Shown here: piece by piece, positions 1 through 6,338 of the stretch
How the letters are laid out: each line of letters starts with the position of its first letter
Position numbering within the stretch: the first letter of the stretch is position 1
Assembly (NCBI GenBank): GCA_029250345.1
Contig: JAQXFL010000107.1
Location: 1-23,405, forward strand
Source of the DNA: Candidatus Poseidoniaceae archaeon
GTDB taxonomy: Archaea > Thermoplasmatota > Poseidoniia > Poseidoniales > Poseidoniaceae
DNA: 23,405 nt
Reading direction: 5' to 3'
The notes under the pieces: model-generated
What the model saw: only the letters and a program-made list of their open reading frames with translations
Databases searched by the model: none
Told to the model about the DNA's origin: nothing
Made by a program: the position numbers and the translations under genes

Positions 1-987
1 GCCGCTGCTCAGCCATAATTCACAACCGTCAATTCCGTTCACGCCAGCCATCAGCACTTTTTGCTGTTGCTTCATCCATGCTATGGCGTCGCAGTTTGTT
101 GTGACTCCGTTCGCAGCACCATTTGCGAAATCGGAAATTGGTCCGTATTCCAGCGGAGTGCTGCATATTTTGAGCGAAGTTCGAATTTCATCATCGTGGA
201 GAATGCCGTCGAATTCGATTCCATCAAGCCTTCCATCATCGATTCCAAAGTTGAGAATGATTCCAGATGAACACACGGATTCAGGCGGTCGATGTTGTTC
301 AACCAGTGCTGGTGCACCCATTGCTCCGTCCGCACCGTTCGTACCAATCGAGCCGTCGTTGCCGTTGCTTCCAACTAAACCGTCGCAAACGGGTACGCTT
401 GTTGTTCGCTCGCTTTGGTCCAATATGCCGTTTGAATTGACATCTGTGCCGCTGTGAATCATGATGCCACTTTGAGAACAATAGACGGTTCCGAAGTCGA
501 GAACTTCAGTTTCAATCAAACCGGTGGTTGAACCTCCTGAGGTGCCAGGTGCGCCTTGAGGGCCGGAAAGCCCTTCTTTGCCGTGGCAGACTTTCGTCGA
601 GGAGGTCACTTCTTCGTCGTCAAGGTAACCGTTTTCGTTGAGATCGTTTCCGAGAAATATTTCAGCACCACCTTCGGTACAAATTGAATCTGCACTTCGT
701 CCTTCGGTACGTACGAGCATCTCGCTTGCGTTGTTGCCATCGCTTCCAGCCTCGATATCCATTGCATCCAAAGAAGCGTACGAATAGGTCGACAGTGAAA
801 GGGCAAGAATCAACATCAACGTTTGAACGACAGTAAGGGCTGTTTTTCGCCGTGACTGAGTTTGTTGTACAGGGGAGTTTTTTGCCTTGTGGGAGGCAGG
901 TGATGGTTGCAGATGTTGAGGTGTTGTATTCGGTGCAGGTTCTCCTGCAATAGCGGCGTCGATATTCATCGTTGGGGGGGATGACAT
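1..987 (-). CDS. Secreted/surface protein with acidic D-x-N-x-N-G repeat units, partial (C-terminus off left edge)
   Basis: An open frame of exactly 329 codons runs from ATG at 987 to the left edge without a stop, so the C-terminus is missing. Residues 1-50 are polar and basic, followed by one hydrophobic segment (about 51-66, TVVQTLMLILALSLS), which fits an uncleaved signal anchor or a long signal peptide. The rest is built of repeats: a Cys, then I/G-rich strand, then an acidic loop such as GNDLNENGYLDDEEV or GTDVNSNGILDQSE, then a second Cys (KVCHG, PVCDG, KICS). Short Gly-rich linkers of collagen-like appearance (GLSGPQGAPG, GSNGNDGSIGTNG) join the units. This resembles the acidic repeat units of large bacterial and archaeal surface proteins (DUF7151-like; recalled, not searched). 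The acidic loops look like EF-hand-type calcium sites. A second ATG at 969 is possible. No convincing ribosome binding site was seen. Function unknown; a calcium-stabilised surface or adhesion role is inference. Confidence 0.7.
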   Translation of the reverse strand, partial: MSSPPTMNIDAAIAGEPAPNTTPQHLQPSPASHKAKNSPVQQTQSRRKTALTVVQTLMLILALSLSTYSYASLDAMDIEAGSDGNNASEMLVRTEGRSADSICTEGGAEIFLGNDLNENGYLDDEEVTSSTKVCHGKEGLSGPQGAPGTSGGSTTGLIETEVLDFGTVYCSQSGIMIHSGTDVNSNGILDQSERTTSVPVCDGLVGSNGNDGSIGTNGADGAMGAPALVEQHRPPESVCSSGIILNFGIDDGRLDGIEFDGILHDDEIRTSLKICSTPLEYGPISDFANGAANGVTTNCDAIAWMKQQQKVLMAGVNGIDGCELWLSSG

Positions 988-1086
988 GTTTACAGCAAAT
1001 CTCGTCAAAGGTATCAAAACCTTCGGTCATTGGCATATTTCCCATATTTTGCCTTGAATGGGTGACGAGAAGTAAGGGGTGAGTTC
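988..1086. promoter_or_regulatory. Divergent intergenic region with TATA-like elements
   Basis: These 99 bases lie between the leftward surface-protein gene and the rightward dehydratase gene and must hold both start regions. AT-rich elements CATATTTCCC and CATATTTTGC (1034-1052) could act as TATA boxes in either direction. They sit inside a loose inverted repeat, GGCA at 1032-1035 and TGCC at 1050-1053. A clear ribosome binding site, GGGGTGAG at 1076-1083, precedes the dehydratase ATG at 1087. The promoter assignment is inferred from composition and position. Confidence 0.35.
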
Positions 1087-2886
1087 ATGAGCGTCCTTGC
1101 ACTGCACAGAGGTATGGAACTCCCACAACGTCTCGCATCTCAGTTGGCAGGTGACGAAGGTCCAACCCGTCAGAAAGCGGCTCGATTGGTTGTTGACCTT
1201 GCAGGTACGGCTGGAGCCAGTGGCTTTGTTGAAGTCGACCACGCTCACGTTTCGGGCGTTTCAGTCATCACCGGTGGCCATGGTCTTCGTCGTTTCTTAT
1301 CGGACCTTTCAAGTTCAGGCGACGGTAAAGTCACAATTCCGACTACGCTCAATTCAGCAGGTTGCGACAAAGAGAAGATGAAGGAAATGGACATTGATTG
1401 GCCAGATTTCCTTGAACAACAATTCGAGATTGTTCAGGCTTATTCGGAACTCGGCATTCAAGCAACGCTTTCGTGCACACCATACGACCGTGGAGTTGAC
1501 GATGAGAGCGGCATTGCTTCATGGGCAGAGTCCAATGCAGTATGTTTCTCAAACACGTGGACATCGCTCATCACAAACCGTGAATCCGGCCTTTCGGCTT
1601 TGGCGACTGCACTCACAGGATATGCTCCGTTTTGGGGACTTCACTTGCAAGAGAATCGAGTTCCAAATATCCTTGTTCGAATCGATTGCGAACTTGAAAC
1701 GCTTTCCGATTGGTCGATTCTCGGAGATTGGATTGGAAAGCAAGTCCGACCAGACTGGGAATTGCCTTGGGGTCCTATGCCCTTTATCCAAGGCCTTCCA
1801 ACACGAGCCAGTTTTGCTCGGAAAAAGGCACTTACTGCAGCAGCAGCGAATTACGGAACTCCAATGTTGTGGGCAGAAGGACTGTCAGCAGAACCTCCGC
1901 TTCTGAAAGACGAGCAAGGCAATTGGATGGCTCCAGACGCTGGCTGGCAGGGAGAACTGGTGTTTACTCAAGCCGAACTCGACGCTCGTTATGCCGACCT
2001 TGCACCCACTGGGCAAGTGGATTTGGTTGTCATTGGTTGCCCACAAGCAAGTTTAGAGGAAATTCGAATCACGGCCGCTGCCGTTCGCTCGCATGCGGAG
2101 ATGGGTGCCAAAATCCCTGATCAACGACTGTGGGTCTTCACCAGCGGTGAAAATTACGAACTGGCTTTGGCCGATGGTAGCATTGACCTTCTGGAAAGTG
2201 CGGGCGCTGTACTTTTGCAAGACACGTGCCCTGAAGTCACACCATACAACCGTGCACATTACAACCATTTACTCACAAATTCCCTCAAGGCCGAACACTA
2301 CCTCACCAGTGGACTTAACCGGCTGCCAACAAGCGTGATGTCAATTCATGACTGTGTGTCGCATGCCTTTGATGCATCCCTTTCAGCAGGCCCTCGCCCC
2401 GTACTGGAAGCGAAATCACAACCTCAACACGCCAGTGCCAAAACCGTTCAAACCGGCGAGGCAATGCTCACTGGTTCTCCACTTGAGAGTCAAGGAGACT
2501 TTTGTGTGAAAGGCCCAGCAATGGTGACCGATGTTCCCATTACCTATCTTGGCTATGTTCATCGAGACACCGGTGTCATCGAAGAAACCGGCCACCCGCT
2601 CGACGGACGCGCCATTGAAAATTCAATTCTCATTTATCCAAAGGGCTCGGGCTCAACGGTTGCTCCGTATGTGCTGATGGGTTTACTGTACACTGGAAAG
2701 GGTCCAATGGCCATTGTCAACCGAGACGTATGTCCACTCACTCTTCCAGCGTGTTCATTGTTGGACCTGCCCTACGGTCACGGGTTTGATTTGGACCCGT
2801 GCATGGAAGTCAATGATGGAGACCTTGTCGAATTGAAATCAGAACAAGGTGTTGTTACCCTCACCGTCCTTGAGCGCAACAGTTGA
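1087..2886 (+). CDS. Aconitase X family dehydratase, fused large and small subunits (probable phosphomevalonate dehydratase)
   Basis: The 599-residue product joins both halves of the AcnX family in one chain. Residues 1-430 match the large subunit (DUF521), with TTLNSAGCDK (86-95), LSCTPYDRG (128-136), WAESNAVCFSNT (146-157) followed by TNRESG, and IGCPQAS (316-322). These carry the conserved Cys residues of the iron-sulfur and active site. Residues about 465-599 match the small swivelling subunit (DUF126), with GHPLDGR (502-508), PKGSGSTVAPYVL (518-530) and a final RDVCPLTLPAC. In archaea such enzymes convert (R)-5-phosphomevalonate to trans-anhydromevalonate 5-phosphate for isoprenoid lipid synthesis. 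The bacterial relatives include cis-3-hydroxy-L-proline dehydratase. The archaeal setting favours the mevalonate role, but no other pathway gene is present here to confirm it. The start is supported by GGGGTGAG upstream. The stop TGA overlaps the ribosome binding site of the next gene, so the two are probably co-transcribed. Confidence 0.85.
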   Translation: MSVLALHRGMELPQRLASQLAGDEGPTRQKAARLVVDLAGTAGASGFVEVDHAHVSGVSVITGGHGLRRFLSDLSSSGDGKVTIPTTLNSAGCDKEKMKEMDIDWPDFLEQQFEIVQAYSELGIQATLSCTPYDRGVDDESGIASWAESNAVCFSNTWTSLITNRESGLSALATALTGYAPFWGLHLQENRVPNILVRIDCELETLSDWSILGDWIGKQVRPDWELPWGPMPFIQGLPTRASFARKKALTAAAANYGTPMLWAEGLSAEPPLLKDEQGNWMAPDAGWQGELVFTQAELDARYADLAPTGQVDLVVIGCPQASLEEIRITAAAVRSHAEMGAKIPDQRLWVFTSGENYELALADGSIDLLESAGAVLLQDTCPEVTPYNRAHYNHLLTNSLKAEHYLTSGLNRLPTSVMSIHDCVSHAFDASLSAGPRPVLEAKSQPQHASAKTVQTGEAMLTGSPLESQGDFCVKGPAMVTDVPITYLGYVHRDTGVIEETGHPLDGRAIENSILIYPKGSGSTVAPYVLMGLLYTGKGPMAIVNRDVCPLTLPACSLLDLPYGHGFDLDPCMEVNDGDLVELKSEQGVVTLTVLERNS

Positions 2887-2895
2887 GGTTATGTC

Positions 2896-3894
2896 ATGGC
2901 CTTACAACGGATTCTTGTCACCGGTGGTGCCGGATTCATCGGCTCCTCACTGTGCGAGAGATTGATTGAAGAAGGTCATACTGTTCTTGCATACGACTCA
3001 CTTTTCAGAGGGCAGAAGTCGAACCTTACTTCGATTGAAGGCAATGCTCGGTTTCATTTTATGCAAGGTGACGTTCGCGATGTCGACCGCCTTGACGATG
3101 CAATAGAGGTCTTAGGCGGCGTGGATATTGTGTTCCATTTGGCAGCAGTGAACGGCACGAAGTGGTTTCATGAGGCAGCACATTCGGTAATAGATGTCAA
3201 CATCAACGGAACATTGCGTACTTTGGAATTGGCGATGTCCTGCGATGCACGGTATGTTCTCGCCTCATCACCAGAAGCCTTTGGTGAAGCCAAACAACAA
3301 CCGATTCAGAACGGCAATGAAATGACATTTACCGACCCTTCACTTCATCAAAGGCACTCCTATGGCGCCAGTAAATATCTTGACGAAATTGCTTGTCAGC
3401 ATGCTGCCCGTGACGGTTTAGATGTTCGAATTGTTCGGCCGTTTAACGCCTATGGTCCGCGTTTGCTTGGTGATGAATACGGCCAAGTTGTTGCCATGTT
3501 TTTCTCTTCAGTCCTTGAGAATACACCTCTCAAAATGCATAACGGTGGTAAACAAACTCGATCCTTCACTTGGATTACGGACACTGTTGATGGCTTTTAC
3601 CGCGCAGGCCTCATGGATGCGGCATTGGATGGCACAACGCTTGCCGGCGGCGCTTTCAACATTGGTTCAACTGAAGAGGTCTCCATTCAATTGCTTCAAC
3701 AGGCGGTGTTCGATGCTGTAGCTGCCGATTCCACTTGGAGTCAGGCAATGCCTGAGGTCCATCACGAGGATGGATACCATGGAGATGTGAGCCGTCGCTT
3801 GCCTGATTGCTCTGAAGCAGAGGCTCGACTTGGTTGGAAAGCCACAACCTCGCTTAGTCAAGGACTAACAGCGATGTGGAGTTCATTACGATAG
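2896..3894 (+). CDS. NAD-dependent epimerase/dehydratase (extended SDR, NDP-sugar type)
   Basis: This 332-residue protein has the extended short-chain dehydrogenase layout. The N-terminus carries the Rossmann glycine motif GGAGFIG (10-16) and an acidic residue at the end of the second strand (YDSL), favouring NAD. FHLAA follows, and the catalytic pair is Y156-x3-K160 in YGASK. After that comes RPFNAYGPR, typical of UDP-glucose 4-epimerase and UDP-glucuronate decarboxylase relatives. The substrate is probably a nucleotide sugar for envelope glycans or protein glycosylation; which sugar cannot be told from sequence alone. It starts 9 bases after the dehydratase stop. The TGA of that gene forms part of the GAGG ribosome binding site, so the pair looks translationally coupled although the functions seem unrelated. 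The 3' end overlaps the convergent flavin-reductase-like gene by 9 bases. Confidence 0.85.
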   Translation: MALQRILVTGGAGFIGSSLCERLIEEGHTVLAYDSLFRGQKSNLTSIEGNARFHFMQGDVRDVDRLDDAIEVLGGVDIVFHLAAVNGTKWFHEAAHSVIDVNINGTLRTLELAMSCDARYVLASSPEAFGEAKQQPIQNGNEMTFTDPSLHQRHSYGASKYLDEIACQHAARDGLDVRIVRPFNAYGPRLLGDEYGQVVAMFFSSVLENTPLKMHNGGKQTRSFTWITDTVDGFYRAGLMDAALDGTTLAGGAFNIGSTEEVSIQLLQQAVFDAVAADSTWSQAMPEVHHEDGYHGDVSRRLPDCSEAEARLGWKATTSLSQGLTAMWSSLR

Positions 3895-4704
3895 TTTACG
3901 TCCGCCGTAGTGCTTGAAGACCTTCTCGCCCCAATCGTTGGGAGCTGGAGAAAGGCGGTCGTGACCATGCTGGCACAGTATGTCCAGTCCGTTTGGTGGA
4001 ACCGTTGATTCAGACGTCCACAGCCCAGTAACCCGTAGGACTGCAAGCCGAGCCACCGCATCAGGGAGCGGTCTATCCTCGATGTATTCGACTTCGAGTG
4101 CAGCAACTGCTTCGTTGATGAGCAGCGGGTCAAGAGGACTTTCAGTGAGCCCAGATAGGTTCCATTCACTCTCACCTTGTGGTAATGGTGCTGCAGTTTC
4201 ATCAATCGCTTTCACCATCTCTATGCTACTCGGCATCAGGTGGAGGATGGCGCGTTTTGTTGAGCGAAGATTGTGAAGTGTGTCCCGATACCGACCTTCT
4301 CGGTTGCAACTGAACGATGCAATCAGTAAAGGCGGCCCGGTTGATACAGCCATCACGGAGGTGTAAGGTGCGAGATTCTTGTTGCCGTGTTCGTCTTGAG
4401 TCGAAGCAAGGACGAGCGGCCGTGGCGAAAGCAGTCCGGACAACCATCCCGCACGCTGAGCGTGTTCAATGGATTCAACATCCATTCGCCTTGCTTGGTC
4501 CATGTTGGTCGTCGGCATTGGCGAAAACCACTTGTTGAGGGTTCCGTTTTGGATTTCTTCGATGGCGTGATTGTTGAATTCGATGTAGGATTCCCAAGAA
4601 GAGGTTTCCTCTTTTTCACTGCGTTCGAGTTTGCGCGCAATTGATTTTTCAGCGTATAAGTTGCATTTCTTGAGATAATCGAGAACCACTGCCTTTCTGT
4701 CCAT
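3886..4704 (-). CDS. Flavin reductase-like (FMN-binding split-barrel) protein with helical N-terminal extension
   Basis: The 272-residue product has a flavin-reductase-like core at about 88-230. Its hallmark is SPRPLVLASTQDEHG followed by KNLAPYTSVMAVSTGPPLL, as in flavoredoxin and RutF/HpaC-type FMN-binding domains. Residues 1-85 form a charged, probably helical extension (for example KSIARKLERSEKEET) that is not part of the usual domain. The family binds FMN and often moves electrons to or from a partner; the substrate here is unknown. The ATG directly follows the stop of the acyltransferase gene (TGAATG, no gap), so the genes are read together. The last bases overlap the convergent epimerase gene. 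Confidence 0.75.
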   Translation of the reverse strand: MDRKAVVLDYLKKCNLYAEKSIARKLERSEKEETSSWESYIEFNNHAIEEIQNGTLNKWFSPMPTTNMDQARRMDVESIEHAQRAGWLSGLLSPRPLVLASTQDEHGNKNLAPYTSVMAVSTGPPLLIASFSCNREGRYRDTLHNLRSTKRAILHLMPSSIEMVKAIDETAAPLPQGESEWNLSGLTESPLDPLLINEAVAALEVEYIEDRPLPDAVARLAVLRVTGLWTSESTVPPNGLDILCQHGHDRLSPAPNDWGEKVFKHYGGRKLS

Positions 4705-5214
4705 TCAATTGCCCCCAGTGCCTGTTGTGTGTTTGAGGTGCTGTTGTTTTTCATCGTATGCCTTCCGCATCATGAGATACGTTGCCGGCTGACCTGCCCA
4801 AACTTGGTTTTCGGGGAGCTGTTTGGTGAGTGTTGAACCAGCACCCAGCACCGCCCCTTCACCAACATTGCATCCAGGCAAGACCGTTGCACCTCCTCCT
4901 ATGACGGCATTTTTTCCGACATGAATCGACTGCCATTGTTGTGGATTCTGTGAGGGCGGATACTTGTCGTTTAGCAGAGTTGCATTTGGGCCGATGAATA
5001 CACCATCGGCGAGTTGGCATCCGTCGGCAACATAGGCGCCCCCCTGTATTCGGCATCCGTTACCGAGCGTGACGTTTCGACCGATATGAGCCAACGATCC
5101 GATCGAGCAGGATGCACCAATTTCTGTATCTTTGCCGATGTGGCACGGCGACCACGCAACCGATTCGTTACCCAAATCGATTCGGGTTCCGCTCAATGTG
5201 GCCTCAGTTGGCAT
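4705..5214 (-). CDS. Left-handed beta-helix (hexapeptide repeat) acyltransferase
   Basis: The product of about 169 residues consists almost entirely of hexapeptide turns: IGKDTEIGASCSIGSLAHIG, VTLGNGCRIQGGAYV, then IHVGKNAVIGGGATVLPG and VGEGAVLGAGSTL. It ends with the typical WAGQPATYL cap. A loop with the sequence GPNATLLNDKYPP resembles that of WbpD/WlbB-type UDP-amino-sugar N-acetyltransferases. Role: probably acetylation of a nucleotide-linked amino sugar for surface glycans (inferred from the family). Two in-frame starts exist. ATG at 5226 overlaps the peroxiredoxin stop as ATGA. ATG at 5214 has GAGG (5221-5224) six bases upstream, formed with that stop codon. The second is chosen because the same TGAGG arrangement is used at several other junctions in the window. 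Confidence 0.8.
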   Translation of the reverse strand: MPTEATLSGTRIDLGNESVAWSPCHIGKDTEIGASCSIGSLAHIGRNVTLGNGCRIQGGAYVADGCQLADGVFIGPNATLLNDKYPPSQNPQQWQSIHVGKNAVIGGGATVLPGCNVGEGAVLGAGSTLTKQLPENQVWAGQPATYLMMRKAYDEKQQHLKHTTGTGGN

Positions 5215-5219
5215 CGAAT

Positions 5220-5225
5220 CCCTCA
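5220..5225 (-). promoter_or_regulatory. Stop-overlapping ribosome binding site (TGAGGG)
   Basis: The peroxiredoxin stop codon TGA and the following GGG make a Shine-Dalgarno sequence, GAGGG, placed five to six bases before ATG 5214. This decides the start of the acyltransferase and suggests termination-reinitiation coupling. Confidence 0.5.
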
Positions 5226-5708
5226 TTCTCCGAGTCCGAGTTCTCTCATGAGCATACCAACATGCCCTTTGGCCTTGACATTGTATCGAAGCCAAGCGAA
5301 GTTTCCATCGGGTGAGACGACAAATGTTGAGCGAGAACAGCCCATGTACTCTCGACCGTAGTTCTTCTTCAATCGCCATGTTCCGAACTTTTCATGCAGT
5401 TCCCCGTCACGGTCCATGAGGAGAGGGAAGTTCAGATCTTGCTTTGCGATGAACTTTTCATGTGAGCCTTCAGAGTCCTTGGAGACGCCGAGAACAACGT
5501 AGCCTTCTGTAGATAGACGCGCAAGATTGTCTCTGAAGTCACATGCCTGTGTTGTGCAACCCGGGGTGGAATCACGTGGGTAGAAGTACAGAATGACTGT
5601 TTTCCCGTCTGCTTGATAGGATGCTGAACTGTGAACTTTGCCGCTGGAATCTTGACATTCAAATGCTGGTGCTGGATTGCCGACTTCGTGCGTTATTGCT
5701 TCGCTCAT
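5223..5708 (-). CDS. bcp: Thioredoxin-dependent peroxiredoxin, PrxQ/BCP subfamily
   Basis: The thioredoxin-fold core carries the peroxidatic motif in YFYPRDSTPGCTTQACDFRD. The second Cys lies five residues after the first, which is the resolving-Cys position typical of PrxQ/BCP enzymes. Later conserved parts include VVLGVSKDS, FPLLMDRDGEL and RSTFVVSPDG. The enzyme reduces peroxides in the cytoplasm using thioredoxin or a similar donor. Two in-frame ATGs are available: 5735 (adds MSCEPQRNP) and 5708. The later one gives 161 residues, the usual family length, and is preferred, but neither has a clear ribosome binding site, so a leaderless start at 5735 remains possible. It is the first gene of the leftward three-gene unit. 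Confidence 0.9.
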   Translation of the reverse strand: MSEAITHEVGNPAPAFECQDSSGKVHSSASYQADGKTVILYFYPRDSTPGCTTQACDFRDNLARLSTEGYVVLGVSKDSEGSHEKFIAKQDLNFPLLMDRDGELHEKFGTWRLKKNYGREYMGCSRSTFVVSPDGNFAWLRYNVKAKGHVGMLMRELGLGE

Positions 5709-5735
5709 GGGATTACGCTGTGGCTCACAGGACAT

Positions 5736-5906
5736 GAAACATTGCTTTTTGCCGTGTCCTCGAACATGTACGTCTCAACTCGATATGCGGTAAAAACCAG
5801 CACTTAGTCGGCCTTTTATGCGGCATGGGTAAGATTCACCCCACTTCGGGTTGAGAGGGGTGTGCTGACCGATTCTTTCAATAACCGGCAGGTAACAAGG
5901 AGAAGC
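5736..5906. promoter_or_regulatory. Divergent intergenic region before the archaellum island
   Basis: These bases separate the leftward peroxiredoxin unit from the rightward archaellum-associated unit. GGCCTTTTATGC (5811-5822), read as GCATAAAAGG on the minus strand, is the best TATA-like element but fits neither start perfectly. An inverted repeat CACCCC (5837-5842)/GGGGTG (5857-5862) can form a stem. An alternative ACCC (5838-5841)/GGGT (5848-5851) pairing competes with it. The ribosome binding site AAGGAG lies at 5897-5902. The promoter assignment is inference. Confidence 0.4.
5897..5902 (+). promoter_or_regulatory. Ribosome binding site AAGGAG
   Basis: AAGGAG lies four bases before ATG 5907. 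It places the start of the 143-residue gene there rather than at the in-frame start 15 codons upstream (5862). Confidence 0.6.
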
Positions 5907-6338
5907 ATGGTGGCGGTCCGATTGTCTCGTAGAAGCCGCCGTTATTCCAAACGAATACAGCGCACCAACACCCGATTTGACCTACAAACTATTGCGAGTG
6001 CAGTTCAAACGGACTTGGACAAGCGGGACATCACCTACGACGAAGCCCTCACCCTTGGCAACCTCATACAAAACCGAGCGGACCAGCTGCCCGGAGACAC
6101 CATTGTCTACGCAGTTTCTGACCGTGACGCCTATCGCCGTACGTTGGAATTGTATCTGCGAGACGCCCTTTTGACCAAGACCGAACAGATGCTCCTTTGG
6201 GAGGAACGCCGCAGACTTGGCATCTCGGACATCGATCATGAACGCCTCTTAGAGCAACTCCTCATGCAGTGGCGCCGTCAAGGAAAGAAAGTCACTATCG
6301 CTCGTTTCGACTCCCCAGGGGGTGACACTTCTGCGTGA
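5907..6338 (+). CDS. Small basic/helical protein of unknown function, first gene of archaellum-associated unit
   Basis: The 143-residue product is not recognised. The N-terminus is strongly basic (RLSRRSRRYSKRIQR), with no signal peptide or membrane span, so it is probably cytoplasmic and may bind nucleic acid or acidic lipid heads. Residues about 25-135 are predominantly helical. LYLRDALLTKTEQMLLWEER followed by RRLGISDIDHERLLEQLL resembles the short two-helix units that end some archaeal and bacterial cytoplasmic proteins (a D/L-T-x-x-E then LGIS pattern). It overlaps the next gene by 17 bases, which implies co-expression with the giant surface protein. No function should be assigned beyond this. 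Confidence 0.7.
   Translation: MVAVRLSRRSRRYSKRIQRTNTRFDLQTIASAVQTDLDKRDITYDEALTLGNLIQNRADQLPGDTIVYAVSDRDAYRRTLELYLRDALLTKTEQMLLWEERRRLGISDIDHERLLEQLLMQWRRQGKKVTIARFDSPGGDTSA

Noticed and set aside
83..457. Plus-strand open frame of 124 residues
   Set aside because: It is antisense to the repeat protein and its Ser/Pro-rich content mirrors the other strand's codons.
600..780. True collagen-like triple helix in the left-edge protein
   Set aside because: The Gly-x-x runs are only a few triplets long and interrupted; they look like linkers between repeat units.
662..1045. 127-residue minus-strand open frame overlapping the surface-protein start
   Set aside because: It is out of frame with the 329-codon open frame, has no coherent domain pattern, and the other frame shows clear acidic repeats.
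1394..1906. 170-residue plus-strand open frame
   Set aside because: It lies inside the dehydratase gene in another frame and lacks any recognisable pattern.
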